A stretch of 64,000 nucleotides of DNA from Certhia americana (GCA_018697195.1 JAGMWU010000034.1:1127426-1191425), one strand, 5' to 3'. Numbered from the stretch's first letter, positions 1 through 14,301 are shown. Translations and numbers: made by a program. Notes: generated from the sequence alone by a model not told the origin.

Positions 1-39
<39 letters not shown>
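1..39. repeat. poly-A run at the window edge
   Basis: Thirty-nine uninterrupted A residues open the window. This could be the tail of a retroposed sequence lying to the left, or a plain homopolymer. Nothing upstream is visible, so the two cannot be told apart. Confidence 0.9.
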
Positions 40-43
<4 letters not shown>

Positions 44-2212
44 CACACTCACACTGTTTGTAGTTTTTCAGTGCAAAAGTTATTTCTATTCTTCTCTAGC
101 ATAATAGGGACTTGCAGAGTGAAACCATTCCTACAAACCCAGCCCTTTGTGCACCTGCAGCATTACAGTAGGTTGTTAGATCAGGTGAAATCATACAGAG
201 AGCTACACCCCATCATGTTAGGAGGAGGTTATCATCTGCTGTGAAGAATTTTAACTCGTTGAACCACATGGTGCAGTATTAATTTATTCAAGAATAGTTC
301 TGAACATTTGAAACATGGATCAGCACCTGAATTATTCAGCTGAGCTCACTCTCTTTTTCTCATCCATAAAAGTGACAGAAGTCAAAACCAGTGCTTTTTG
401 AAATAGGTCAGAATTGTGGCTCAGTGCCAGCTCAGTGGTTTTTTTGTTGTTGTTTCTTTTCTTCTTTTTTCTTTTTTCTCTGTGTGTGTGTGTGTGGGGT
501 GGGGGTTAACATGACTAATATGGAACCACAAAGATGTAGCAGAATAAACAAAAGAAAGGTTGGAGGTTTTTAATAGAATATTTCATAGTGATGATTAGCA
601 GGCTGTAGAACTTTTACTTTACAAAGAGACACTATAAAGGAAGTGGCTGTTTATTCAGTTCCTGGGAAAATAACTAAATGCTGGCTGGTATTTATTCAGC
701 TGAATTATTAGAATAGCATTTGCCCCTCTACTTAAAGTTGTGTCAGCATTTCCATTATGAAGCTTAGCACTTAAGAAAATCAACCCAGAAGCAAATTGCT
801 TAATAAATAAAAATAACACAAATAAATCAATTTAGCTTTTTAAAAAGTTAAATTGCTTTTTAAAATTCTGACTATTTAAACAAGATGCTGAAAAGAACAA
901 AGAGATGCTAGTAGCAAGTTATACCAGAAAGCCTTCAGGATGCTTTCATAGTGTAAAATATTAAAAATGTCCTTGAAGAAGCAGTTAAATTACTTTCTCA
1001 GTACATATCAGAATAAAGACAAAACTGGGAACTATTTAATTGGTAGTTTTGTTCATTTGAGGTTGTTTTCCTATGTAAAGACAGAAGTTTACTTTCATTT
1101 TGAATTTCAAATAATTTCTATATATTTATTTTAAAATTATTTCATTTTAAAATTAGAGGCTGATTTCTCATTTCAGAATTTCAGTGAACTGAATATCTTG
1201 AAAAGGATTTTGTCTAATATGATTAAAAAGCCTTTTATCAATAATTAGAAAAGGGGGGTTTCACTTGAAAGATATCCGCTCTTCCAAATATTTAAAAAAT
1301 CTTAATTTTCAGTCACTTCAAAAAGTTGCAGGATGCTTCTACTCTGGAAGTATGTGTGCAATCACACTTTCAGTACTATTAAATTGAGGCTTCTCTGGTT
1401 TGCAAAGTTACACACTTGAACAGGTTTTGAAAAATTTTTGTCAATTTCTTTTCTTTCTTTTTGAAGCAACAGCTGCAAATTCCAAGTACTGAAATTGCTA
1501 AATCTCAGTGCCCAGAAGGATCTCTGCCAGAGACACATTTGTGTTTTCCAGACATACAAAGTAATAGCACTCCTGCTAACCTGGGGCAGAAGACTCAGCT
1601 TTAAGAGTTGTAGAATTTTGTTGGGAGCTCGGCTCTGATAATCTGGTCATTTTTTGGGATCCCAGTTTGTTGGCTCCAGGCATCATCAGCTAATCATCTT
1701 CCCTCTCTTCCTCAGCCCCGTGTCTCAGCACTTCTCCTGAGCAGGAGGCACCATCTTGTTTTCTAGTAATTAGTTAACTTGTAATACCCCTCATCAAGTC
1801 CCCCTGATGATATTCCCCCTGTTATTGATGCTGGCACTTCTTCTACTCCGTATGAACCACCCAGAGGATGAGAGAGACAACCCACGGACGTTGCCCATCA
1901 CTGGCTCTGAACAGAAATGTGGAAGCCTTAAGCACTTGTAGTGACAGCAAGGTTCACAGCCAGGACCAAGTGCCTGTGCTGCCACAATATACACCCTGTT
2001 ATTATTGCTAACATTATTACATGGCCTCCAGCAAAGCTCTCCCTCGCCGCTCACAAAGCCGCCGGAACGGAAACATCCGCGGCATTGGCCCTGACATCCT
2101 GGGGATTGCATTTAATGTCTATGCGACCTGAAGTAACCCCCTGGTACCTGATCATGATGCTAAGCTGTTTATTTATTTATTCTTCCTTATTTCTGATGGT
2201 GAAGATGATTAA
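40..2212. other. AT-rich non-coding stretch
   Basis: No gene is seen here. It contains a pyrimidine-rich block with a short TG run at about 439-497. A small CpG-bearing patch lies at about 2040-2090, unusually GC-rich for its surroundings. Short reading frames are present on both strands, but none has codon character or a recognisable motif. Confidence 0.6.
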
Positions 2213-2503
2213 TGCCGCTCCCTTTGCTGCATTCACCTCTGCTTTCTGGGGTCTGTCCTTGAAGGACATCCGCTTACAGAAAATGCTGATAAATCTAATC
2301 TTTCCTTGTCAGGCTATGCAAATGGTGACTTTATCAGAACCTGGGAACAGCTACTTTGTAAGTGTGAAAAGCCACCGGAAGAAACCCCAGTGGACAGCAA
2401 TAATCCTTATAAGAAAAAGAAAAAAGAAAGGATTCCTATGGCCAGCAGCAGTGATGTAAACCACTGCACCTTCGACGAATACAGCACAGTTCAGATCATG
2501 TAA
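2213..2503 (+). CDS. possible terminal coding exon, unrecognised
   Basis: The frame is open from just after the TAA at 2210 to the TAA at 2501-2503. A splice acceptor (pyrimidines then TTGTCAG, ending at 2312) would start an exon at 2313. Read from there the peptide is polar, with a basic lysine run at about 2415-2440 and a C-terminus ending DEYSTVQIM. YSTV fits the YXX-hydrophobic sorting pattern of some membrane-protein tails. A second frame is also open across the same bases (1941-2459), so coding status is uncertain. A GTAAGT donor-like site at about 2357 would give a different exon. I recognise no family. Confidence 0.2.
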   Translation, partial: CRSLCCIHLCFLGSVLEGHPLTENADKSNLSLSGYANGDFIRTWEQLLCKCEKPPEETPVDSNNPYKKKKKERIPMASSSDVNHCTFDEYSTVQIM

Positions 2504-4226
2504 TAGAGAAGTAAAGCATAAATGGAAACCTGGAGGTATCAGAACATTGTCTTTAGAGTGAGAGCATTTTGGGGGAATATTAGCAAACCCACACATTTTA
2601 CACTGGCAGCAATTCCATATTTGATAGCTATTACTGCAAGATCCAGGAAAGTAATTAATGTTAAACAAATGAGTCAGATGACTCAATTTCCTGCCCTCAC
2701 CCTCCAGTTCTCAAAGAGATTATGATTTTTCTTGGAGAATATTAATCCATCAGAATGATTCATCATATAGTTCCTGTGAACAACCCCTGGTCTCTACAGA
2801 TTTCCTCAGAAGCTTGGTTAAAGACAATCTTGACTATACTCCATTTAAACATTTGTGGAGGGCATGTCTGAGGTTTCCCTTAGGATGCTTTCTATCTTTA
2901 CCAGCACCTTCTGCTCTAGACTCTGAACACGCTTTCGCTTTCTGCAAAATCGTATTCCAACTGCAAAAGCACCCAGGTCTTTACTAAGTATCCAATTGCA
3001 AAATCATATTTGGCACTCAGTAAGTTCATAGGACTATTTCAAGAAACTGGTATTAATTTCTGTTTTCTACATGTGCCCACATGGATGATCTTAGAGCAAA
3101 AATTTATCTACAGTGTGCTGTCATTTTTTGTTTTGGGAAGGCTGTTTCAAATGAAGGAATTCAGTATAGTCTCAAAAAGGGAACAGATTAGATGAAATTG
3201 CTCATCTCTGGTGAACAGCAGAATGTGCTAAAGGCTGTGGCAGTGCTATTTGCACCATGGTGGCACAAGCACATAAATGAGGTGAAGATAGTAAAATGCA
3301 GTATCTTTCCCAAGTATGACTGAAATTTGTCTTTGTTTTTCAAGTGTGTCTGTTCTTAGGAAAGAATCAAATATAATCTCCCCATTGCAAGTCATGCCCT
3401 GCTTGTAGATGAGACCACTCTGTACAGACAGGGCATGAAATGCCTTATGCCTTTATTTCTCTCAACAGAGAACAAAGGGAATGGTGAGAAAGATGGGGGC
3501 ACAAGTTAATTGCTCATCATTGAGTGGCTCATGGTTGCCTCTAACATATATTGTACCTAAATCCAGCATAAGAGTTAGGATACAATATAGAAGGAGCTAA
3601 AATTGCTAGCTAGAAGCTAGAATTGCTAGCTAAAATTTGTTCCAACCCAAATAAATTTAATGCTGGGTTGCATATTTGGTCAGCTAAATTGTGTCTGAGT
3701 TTAATTTTCACGTCTGTGTGTTTCTCTGAGTCAGCTGGACTAAGAAGTAAGACATTATGAGAAAACCTGATCTCGTGGTACTGCCAGCTGGGTCAAAAGG
3801 TAGCATCCAGACCTTCAGAAAAATCCACTGGGAGAGATCTCTCACTCACTTTGCTTTGAGACTGTGAAGGTTCCAGATTTGTAGATCTTTAGGTGGAATG
3901 AGAACCTGACACCTGAGCAGAAAGTTCACTGACCCACAGGGAGGCAGTGGAGGTGACCCTAAGCTACACACCCACCTTCTCAGAAAGGATCTCTGCACAG
4001 GGCTGGATGTCACCTTTCAACCTCTGTGACTTCTGTCAGTGACACTTACCAGCCTCCAGAGCTAGTGCTTTGCCTTTCTGTTTCTTACAGTCATAGTTTT
4101 GGAGCAGCAGGTTTCATGCATTTGAGGCTTTGACTTGTTATTGCAAAGAACGAAATTACCTGTCAGGGACATTTGCTATATAGTTTTACCACCACAGCAG
4201 AACTATTTTAAATACTACTAGATTAT
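2504..4226. other. no gene seen
   Basis: This is AT-rich DNA with scattered short ORFs lacking codon character. At about 3598-3640 the motif AATTGCTAGCTA occurs twice about 22 bases apart around CTAGCTAG palindromes, a small local duplication with no evident function. Confidence 0.6.
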
Positions 4227-4430
4227 TAAAGTTCTCCTTCAGGAATACTTTGGAAATAATTTTGCTGCCCTCTAGCCTACTGTTGAAATCTCTCTAGCAT
4301 GCCAGCATTATCCTTCAGGAATGCTTCTGAAATAGCTTTACTCTCTTTACTGTCCTTTTCATTACTATTGAAATCCTTCCAGAATGCTAAAGTTAACCTT
4401 CAGTGAGATGCCAGAATAACTTTTACATTC
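4227..4430. repeat. degenerate tandem repeat, about 2.5 copies of an 80-85 bp unit
   Basis: Three successive segments share an ordered set of words: CCTTCAGGAAT (4236, about 4312 and, decayed, about 4398), then GAAATA or similar, then ATTGAAATC and a TCTAGCATGC/TCCAGAATGC ending. Copies start at about 4227, 4305 and 4387, and the last is truncated. The divergence suggests an old tandem duplication rather than a satellite. No gene overlaps it. Confidence 0.5.
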
Positions 4431-7400
4431 TGGAAGGGGTTCAAATCTGATTTAGAGGATATCAAAATGCAGTTTTATGTCTTTTTTGTTTTGTTTTTTC
4501 AGAGTAAGGATTGTGGTGGCAAAAGATAGATGTATGAACTTCACTATGTTGTGTTTTTTGTTTATATAAACACGTCTAACCACTGAGGCTGCAGTAATAG
4601 TGGTCCTGGAACCCAGAGAAAGATATTTTTAAAAAAAGAGCTTCTAAAAATTGCCAAAGCATGAGCTGAGGTGACAGCAGGGAATGTGGTTTTGTTTGCT
4701 TAATGGACCTGCAAGTGAATTCTGCTGATTTTACTCTGACAATGAAAGTTTTGAGGGCTTGAGCCAACTCCTTTGATTAAAATGAGAAAGATCACAAACC
4801 TTTGCCCCAAACTCTGACTGAACCCAAATTAAATCTATTTTGAGGTGTGAAAAGTTCCTTTTGTTTTTTGTTGCTGTGCATGTCTGGTTTCAGCAGGGGG
4901 AAACGTTCAGATACTACAACAAAGACTGTGTCTGTACTGTTTCCAGCTCAACAGAATCAGAAAATCCCAGAATCTGGAAGATGTTTCTAACAAGCTCATG
5001 AGCACCTGAGATAATTTAGCATTTCCCATATATCTGATGCATAGCACTCTCCCTTCTTATTCATGCTTGTGATTCAGATCTCTGTATTAACTCAAACAGA
5101 AGTATATACCGATCTGGTTCCCATGGCTGATCTACATCAGAAAGCAAAATTTTTGCTTTTGGAAACAGTTAAAGAACTTCTGCTGGATTTGGAGGAGCCA
5201 AGAACCTGTGCCGTTTGAATTGAGTGCTAGTGAAAGAAGGAGAGGACAAAATTCCAAGTAGCCCTCAGGAAACTGAGGGGCATAACGGCATCACACACCT
5301 CGGCACCTTCTCCTGGGTAGCATATTGCTGCCTGACCCAGCCTGTCCTCAGGGTCATCACCTTATCCAGGCATTGTGGCCCAAGAGAAAGTGCCTTGTGG
5401 AAACCCAAAATGCAAAAGGCAGTTCATCACTCTTCCTGAATCCAGCAGGCTCCACAATAGTGCCATTATTTAGGAGCAAATAATTCTGATGGTTGCTGGC
5501 ACATTCATGCTTTGGCATACAGTCCTGGCCCAGCTCAAGTCTAGATCTCTGACCAGAATCAACAGAATAAAAAAATTAAATGATTAATGCCTAAGCACTC
5601 ACTTAGTGCCTCCTTCTCTCCATCACTGGATTTTTCCATTTTTCTCTGCAATTGCATCCACAGCTAGTGGAGATCAGCTAGGACTGTAGGGGTCACTTAC
5701 ACTTCTCAGCAAGAAGCCCGAAGAGTTTTGATCTAAAAGAAAATCTTCTGAAAGATTTCCTACTGTGTCAATAAGGAGTCTTATTAAACTTTCATAGGAA
5801 ATCCAATGATGTTTTTAAAACGGTTTGTCATGAATAGAAGCCTGTAGCTAAAACAATATACAAATGTATTGATGTAATTTTTTTGTGAACACCTTATATG
5901 AATAATTGTAACAATACTACTATGTAGGTTAGAAATACAAATTTGTGGAACCTGATCACGTTTCTTCTTTCTTTCTTAGAATAAAATCAAGACTGTACAT
6001 TCTGCACAGAAGAGCTGACATGCTTTTGCTCCTCTAGAAACCTAAGGGCAACAAGGTTATACTCCTGTTTAAAGGTCAATCCCATGCACAAGGTTGCCTG
6101 CTGAATAGCCAAGCTGCTCTGGAGAAAAGCCCCAACTAAATGTGCCCATCTCCACCATGTGCTTTGAGGCAGCGTACTCATTTTAACTGAGAGCATATCT
6201 GCACACAGGCAAAGGAAGAACCTACATCAGTGTCCAATAACAGAGGTTTCAGTACAGCTAACAAGGTCCTGCTCCTGAAAAAGTCCTGAGCAGGAGCTGA
6301 ATGTCAAGTATACTAATGAGATCTGAGGATTGAAATGAGAAAAAGGCTTATCTTCATACAAGTGCTTTGCAGGATTAAGAACTATTCGAACAATATAAAC
6401 CAGTGACAGGTTCTCCTCTCCAAATCATGAAACTGCCTCTTGGATTCAAGCAGGACTTGCAACTGTTTGCTTTATTCCCTTACAAGCTCAATTAAATACT
6501 GGAGGCAAAAACATTTAACCTTTCCATTGTTCAGTACTGCATCCCTGATTTGGTTTTGTACAGTGCTGCTGCTGGAAGACGTAGAGTACAGTGGTAAAAG
6601 CAGTCTTGATCATATTCCCTACCCCACCGAGTATTTACACCCTTTCCCAAATTTCAAGTTGTGAACACCAGCTATTCCTCATCACAAGAGGACCTTTACT
6701 ACAACAAAATATTAGTTTAAAGCCATACTAACAGTAATTGGATGCAATTGAGTTTTATCAACTAACACAAACTGTGGGATTTCAGAGTTGGATTTCAGCT
6801 GGTATTTTAATGAAGTGTGCGCTAACAGCACAAAATCTTCTGTCACTCCAGCAGCTGAGTTTCATATACAGACCTTTGATAGGGTGACCATGTGTTAACA
6901 CTCACATGGTTCCAGCACATGAGTGTACACACCAGCAGTCCACAGATCCATCACCCAGGTCAATTTTCTCTCCCCCCTTCTCCATCCCAGTGAATGATCC
7001 AATACTGCGGGTACAAGCTCTTGTTCAGGCACTGGAAAAACTGATTGCAAAGCTGGCCCTTTCCTCTTCCACACCACATGTCCTCATTCCTGGTGTGACA
7101 CCCAGTACTTTCTGCTCATATGTGCACCTTGCAAATGCTGTCCTTTGCTGAGGACATCAGTCCTGCTGGGATCAGTCCTGTATCCATCACAGCAGAGGAA
7201 AGCTTTCCTGCTAACTGAAGTCCACGACTGGATCTGTCCCTCACACTGACACTGTGGGGAGATCAAATTCTGGACTTTCTTCAGCCTGTGGTGTCTTTTA
7301 GATTTCAAGATACTTGGACCAAATCTGTGATTCAACTTGATTTTGGTCTCCTACATGTTTCATAGCAAATTTTATAGTGGCTTGGAATATTTCACTAAAT

Positions 7401-10400
7401 CCTTCAAAGCATGTAGACACCTTCATGGGAAGTGGGTGTTTAAACTCAAAGTACTTAGAGGAATGAGTCAGTTAGAAAGTTCTCACTTATACTCAACAGG
7501 TTCCCACACTGCAGATGAAAAGAAAATGTTCCAGTGTTCTGTGAAGATCATCTAGAATTTTACACAAACATTTAAAGGTATATTCATGATGACTTTTACT
7601 CCCTTGCAGTCAAAGAGATGATTTCATCTCATGGTTTATACATTCTTACAAAAATTCAGAGCATGCGTGATCATGTAAATTTTTTTACCTGGTTGGGGAA
7701 AAAACTGGTGCATTTGGTCTGGAAAAAAATTATATTTCATTATAGCAAAAGGTTTATTTATCTGAAGGCATCAGAAAGTACACAAGCTCCTTTAAATGGG
7801 TCTTTTTTTCACTGAGAATAACTTTATCATTCCACTTTTAATTTCTGTGGGTTTTTCTCCTCCAAACTTCATCTTGACACAAATCACAAAAAACTAACTA
7901 GACTACAGTTTTGATGAAGAGAAGACTTTCCTTTTCAAGCAGCTGACCATAAACGATCTTATGAACTTGAAACTGAAGATGAACTACCAAACTCATTGGT
8001 ACAATTTGATTAACTTGGAATTCATTATCTGTAGTATTGCTATTTGGATAACTGCAAATTAAGCCAGAGAAAAGCAGAATGACTTTGCTTCAAGTTTAAG
8101 CTTTTCTCATTATAAATGCAAGATTGCTGCTGAAGATGAGCTACTCAATTTAATTATATTGTGATCTGATTAGTTTAGAACATACACCTACTATATCAGA
8201 TTTCTCAATAAGCCTTAATGAGGCAAGAATTCCCTTTAGTTTGTTTTGATGCCTACTGTCCCAGCCTGCTTTAGGCTGAAACATTTTTCTCTTACCTTTC
8301 ATGATAACACAAATGAAAACAGACAAACAAGGACAGACTAACAATGTAAGTTTTCTGAGGCTGGAAGTACTTTTGACTTGGACACAAGAGATCTTGAGAG
8401 TGTTTCAGGTATCAGCTTACAGAAGTTACAATCAAATATATTTTGAACTTTTGCTACTATGGCATCTGTGCAATAGGAGAACATTGCTAAGTCACTCCTC
8501 TGCTTTTCTTCCCAAATATATGTAGGAAGAAGGAAAGTTATTCTCATGCAAATGAGATGTGTACAGGTCAAATCTGCTGTCCTGCAGAAGAATTTGGAAG
8601 ATCAAAGAATTCAGATCAGTTTTTCCCAGGGAGAGTTCAAAGTTAAGTGGGTGGATAGAAAAATTCGAGGAAGCATGATCTTTTGCTCAGAAAATTTAAC
8701 AACTGAGGGATGGGTGGAGATATGGACATCCAAATAGACTGACAAGTACAAATACTTGATGCAAGCAAGCATTTCCGGCTGGAGGCTCAACTAGACCATC
8801 ACAATAGTCTCTTTTTGTGTGCTAATCTGCAAGCTGCGTATATTCATGCAAATACAGAATTTGCATGTTGGAAAGTGGTTACAGGAGTATATAAACCAGA
8901 TTGTATAACAGCACATATTTTAGCACACTTAATTACAGCAAGTTGACTTCTAATATTTTTATTTACTATGTGGCCTTCACAAAAAAACAACATGTGTGGC
9001 TAAATATTTCAGAAGTAGCCAAAGGAACTTATTTTTGGACTATATGTTGGTCTTCTTAAGGCCTCTTATCCCACTAACCAGGAATCATTCAGGTTTGGTT
9101 ATTTCAGTGGGATAGAGCAGTCAGCTTTTCTCGCTGTGACCACATTTGTACCCAGAAAAATATACTAGATGATACTTAAAGGATGACAATTACTACAGAT
9201 GAAATAATCTCTTCTAATAATGTGGTTTCCTTTGTCTTGTGATTCAATGATGAGTTTTTCTAATTGTCCAAAATTAGTTGATGAATTTATTTCTTGAACA
9301 TCAGTGACTATAATGTGGCATGCAAGCAGAGCTGGTAAAATGTAGTTAGTGCTTTAAATCATGTAATCTCATTTCTAGTCTTTTTTTAACCACTGTAGCA
9401 CTTTTGAGTAGGTTCTTCTGTGAGTTAGAGCCACAAGGAAAAAAAGAAAATGTTTCAGGAGGATTTCAAGATAAGTGTTTTTTCTCCGTGTTCTGAACTG
9501 GAAAAATTGACAAAATATTTCTATATTTCCACATAGGAAAACAGTAACTGAGAATCAGTTTAGGTCTGCACAGTGGGATTTGTGTCTGAGGAAGTTACAT
9601 TAACTAAATTTACTTCCTAAACATGGAAAAACTAGAATTTTTTCTGACTCATCCTCATCTGAAGAACAATAAGAGCAATAGAGAAAGAATATTAGCTATA
9701 ACCTGTATGTGCCACTCCAGATGAGTAAGATGCAAGAGATACAATTTTAACATAGATAAGCAAGGGACAGATACATTTCAGAGACTGTCCTGCAAGAGGT
9801 ACAGGTCAAAATAAGTTGACAGCAAGAAAATATTTTAAATTACGAGCTGTCTATGTTGTTTCACATAGCACAGCTTTTTATTGCTTGGCTTTCTATACAA
9901 CAGCATCAGAAGCATGTAACACCTGTCAGCTGTAGGATGTGCTTCTTGGTGGTCTTGCAGAAAGGCTTTTCAAACAAAAACCAAATCTGTTTCTCCATGA
10001 CATTGAAACTTCTCTATTTCTTTTAGAAAAGCGTGCTATTCATTAATTACATGGTGAAATTTTTATGGGAGGATGCAAGTACCTGCCCACAGGTGATAAA
10101 TTACTTAAAGGAATGCTCTGAAAGATTGACAAGAGGAAAGATTACAATGATTAGTTTCTTTGTAACTCCTTAGGTAGATATAATCTCCCAGCCTTCCTGA
10201 AGCAAATTACTAAATTACTTTACTCAAAAAACTACTAAAGTCTCCAACAATAAATTGAGCAAGAGAAGAGAACAGAAGTAGGGAACAACTCTGTAAATAT
10301 ACATTATCATCTCTTACCCACAGGACATTTGAAAGATTTAGAATAGTAAGAACCTCAAGTTTCTCATATCTTGCTAGAGGTAAGACAGGGACAATAAGAC

Positions 10401-13400
10401 AAAAACCATGCATTTTAAAAATAAAATTATTTTGTAAAAATAAAGGAATAGTTTCATTGTACAAAAGAGTCAGAACTTCAGGAAACTAAAACAAAAATTA
10501 CACTTAAAAACAAAGATCATGATAAAAATAAATATTTTACAGAACAGGAACAAAATGGCTATGATTGGTAGCCAATAAGCTTATGACAAAGTCATTCTTT
10601 TCCATTGCAGAAGAAAATATTTGTTAATGAAGAATAATGCCTTGAAAATGTGATGTAAGTGCAGAAAAGTGGTGTTTATCTTTGGCTTGTGATGCTGACA
10701 TCAACAATAGAGTGCTCATATTAACCCACTGCCCTTAAAAATAAACAGCAGTGCACTTTAATCTTGGTGTTTTTACTTTTATCTGAGATTAGTCCCTCTG
10801 CTTTGTTGAACTACAATTAAAGGGGGAGAAAACATGTAGAAATTAAGCAAAAATTATGAGTACTTTTTAGAGCACAAGAACTTTATTAAATCCTCGTTTA
10901 GGCTGTTATGTCAAAACATTTCGAAGATGCATGAAGCCCCTGTGCCATTCCAGCTTTATGACCACAATCATTTATGTTAAACACTTACGGAGTATTTATG
11001 TTCTCAGAGTTAAATATTAGTCCTTGCAAGCACAGCTCTGGGTGCTTGCTCCTCTGCATTCCCTCTATATTTGCTATTTTAGTTTCAAAGTGGGGCAGTC
11101 CCAGCAATGTTGACTTCTCCAGGTCTCCATCCAGCACTATGGAAACTGCTGTGAGTCAGGTCTTTGATTTCAACTGGAAGCAGACCAAGACCTGAATTTG
11201 GTGACTAGAGGAGTGCTTGCTTTTTGCAAATCTCTCCCCCACAGTGAATTTCCCTGCAGGGCAAAGGGTGACAGGGAGGCCCAAGTGTGGAGGTGCAGGT
11301 CCCACACCAGCTCTCCCAGCAGCACTTACGGGCTGTGTGTGGAGGCATTCCCATATGGCACTGAGCAGTTCCCATCTCTAAGGGATGGGATGCCTTCTTT
11401 CCCCCCATCTTGGCTCTCTTCCACCTATCCCCTTGACAGCCTCAAAGTCCCACTCCTTCAGCAGTGAAGAAGAGGCAGAAGCCAGGGAGAGATTAGGTGG
11501 AGACTGAGAAGGCCCCCAAGTACAGCCATCAATGGAAACAAAAGAAAGCTGCCATACACGCTCTGTGTCTGTGCAAGCAGGATGACACAAACTCTTGAAT
11601 TGTCATTGTGTCACTGACAGGCGTGGATCGAGTAGTTTGCTCCTCTGCTTGTGCTGCCTGTGTGTGGTGCTTAGCATCTCTGGTTGTCGCAACAGAGGTT
11701 GGCCCTGCCTGCCTTTGCCCTGAGTGATGGTGGCCAGAAGTTTGCTATAAAATAGTGCCATGAATCCTTCAATTTAGGCACTTATAATTGCTTTTCTCTA
11801 AAGAGACTTCTACAGAAGAAAGGTAATTTTTCTGTGCAGAGCTGCTAAAGTACTAAATGCATCACACACTGCACTGAAATACAAACTAATCCCAGTAAGT
11901 GAGAGTGAACTGATAAAGGAGGGATGACAATGTTGTGAAAAGTTTGACTGACATCCCCATTTAACACTCTAACTTCTATAAAAATGCTCCACTGATATCT
12001 CTATTTATTGAAATGTTAAAAAAGGGAGAACAAAATTCAATTACTTCTTTGGTTACTCTAAACATGAATTAAAAAACACCAACCCTTTCTATCCACTGAA
12101 AGGAATCAGAAAATCATGTATTTAAGTAAACAATCCATTTATATCTGTTCACAACTTTTGGACCACCTTAAATGGAGCCTTTTCAAGCAACAGTTTGTTC
12201 CTCTGCATCTGCTGCATATTGGAGTGTCTAGGTACTATTGTAAATCAGTATGTGCACCAGTTTGTGTGGAAGTGAGCAGTGAAAAAGAGAAGAACACCAA
12301 TTTCTATTCTGCCAGATCATTATTACTGGAGACTGTCCCCTTCCTTTTTATCAAGTGGTCAGAACCTTTTTGAAAACCACTCTGCTTTCTTTTGCCAGAA
12401 CACAAATGCCAAACCTCTGAATGATTGCTGTACCTGGGAGGCTTCAAAGCCCAGGCAGCAGTGAGCTGAACACTCTTGAGAACATGTTGATTCACTTTAG
12501 AGAAGCAGGGTGGCTTCTCTAAAGAAGAACACAGAAAGGAAAAAATATCTTCTCATCAGCAGCATGTGTGTCAAACCCCCAAGCATCTTTCTGGAATGCT
12601 CATGGGGTAAAGTGCAATTTAAGAAAGTCAAGGACCAGCTAAGAACACCACATGCTCAGCACAGTAACACAACCAGTAGGATGGGAATCAGGGATTAAAT
12701 AATAAGTGAGATGCTGAATGCAGATTATTATTTTAAGCCACTTGTTGGAAGAAAAGAGAGGGAGGTAAAGAAAACAGAGGGGAAAAAAAAACGTCTTTTC
12801 CCAGGTGCAGAGCAAAACTGGGATGTACTCAAAGCTAAAAAAGACTTGCCATGTACTATTGTGATTTCTCTTGGGGACCGGAATAAAAAGGTGCAATCTT
12901 CAACATCAGAAATCCAACTTACTTTTTAGATGGATTTAACTGAATAATAGCCCAGCTTTTTGTACTGTTGGTACTAAGAATGTCAAGAAAATTTCAGGTA
13001 TTTCCTTCCCCCAGACAAGGCTTACACATTGATCACTTAAAAGAGCTTCCTTCATTTTTTTCAGCTCTGCAAGATGAACTCTGTTGCGTGTCGTGCAGCA
13101 CACATCACACTCAGACTTTTTAAAACTTGCAGCTTGTAAGTCATAAACTCCAGGAGCCTCCCTGGCAGGTCTGTGGAGCTGTGCTATATCCTTGCCCTGG
13201 GAAGCTAGCAGTCACATGGGATGCACTTCTCTGGCTGTTCTAACATGCTATCATTAGATTTCCTTTCATTTGGCTGGCATCACAGAAAAGGGCCTGGGTT
13301 CGCTGAGAAGTGAATTCCATACTCCTTGGGTGTTTCAGGAACCTTTCTTCACTGATGCCAGGTCTGTACGTCACTCCCTCACATTCCCTCACATGGCATT

Positions 13401-14301
13401 ATCTCATGGAGACTGTACAGGGATGTATTATTCCCCAGAAAGACCAGTTCTTAGTACATACTTATTTTTGGAAATTTCCTATTCCTCTTTGCATTTATCA
13501 GGAAACAGATGAGGAGAGGGGCAACCTCTAAAAGACCTGTCTTTTCCTGTAAGCGTGAAAAACTCTTTGGAGGTGAAAATATAACAGAGAAAAAATATTT
13601 CATCTCCCATCAGCCAAAGCAGGAGGTTTACAGCTCACTAGTCATCTCCTGAGAGATCAGAAAGCTGTGCATGAATATGTAGGTATGCGCAAGACAAGCA
13701 AAGCAGATGTTGTAGTAATCTCTGCTGGGGCATCTTAGATCACAGAAGCTAACCTATGGCATCTTTTCCAGCTGCCAATTTAACTATCCCCTCCTCCCCC
13801 TGAAAACACAGAGCTCTCTCCTGCTGCAAGACTGAACTGCTTGAGCCTAAGGAGCGAGCTGCATTGACAGGGCCCATCGCTGTGGCTCTCCAGGTGTCCA
13901 TGCAATGGGCTCTGGAAGTGCAGCTCTACATCCACAGCCAGCATTGGAGCATCCCCACCTCCAGAGCTAAGCACATTCTTTTATCCCTGAGCCTCTCAAA
14001 TGAGCCTGCTGCTAAGCCAGGTACCTCACTTATACCACACTGAGTTTTCCAGTTAATTCTACATACAGAGCATAGGTCAAAACCTAAATTAATGAGTTAC
14101 AGCTAGACCTGCCCACTGTCAGATGCACACCTCTCTAACCACCACATCAGCAGGATTTCAGGAATTAGCTCTCTTTTACATACTATCTTGCTGGTAGGGA
14201 AGAGCCACCAGCTTTCCATGTTGGGTGAGGCAGAATGTGGCCTTGAGTCTCACTCACCACATTTCATATCAGCTCCCTCCCTGGCTTGAGTACTATGTGG
14301 G
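4431..14301. other. long region without a supported gene
   Basis: I see no gene, RNA gene or well-formed repeat here. A weak duplication may exist: 7936-8025 and 8089-8185 share TTCAAG, CTGAAGATGA, CTAC and CTGATTA/TTGATTA in the same order and spacing. A plus-strand frame at about 6990-7151 follows a pyrimidine-rich AG but has no recognisable motif. The rest is ordinary AT-rich DNA. Confidence 0.5.

Noticed and set aside
4945..5005. Possible CR1 3' end (AGAATCAGAAAATCCCAGAATCTGGAAG)
   Set aside because: The match to the CR1 terminal text is too short and too diverged to call.
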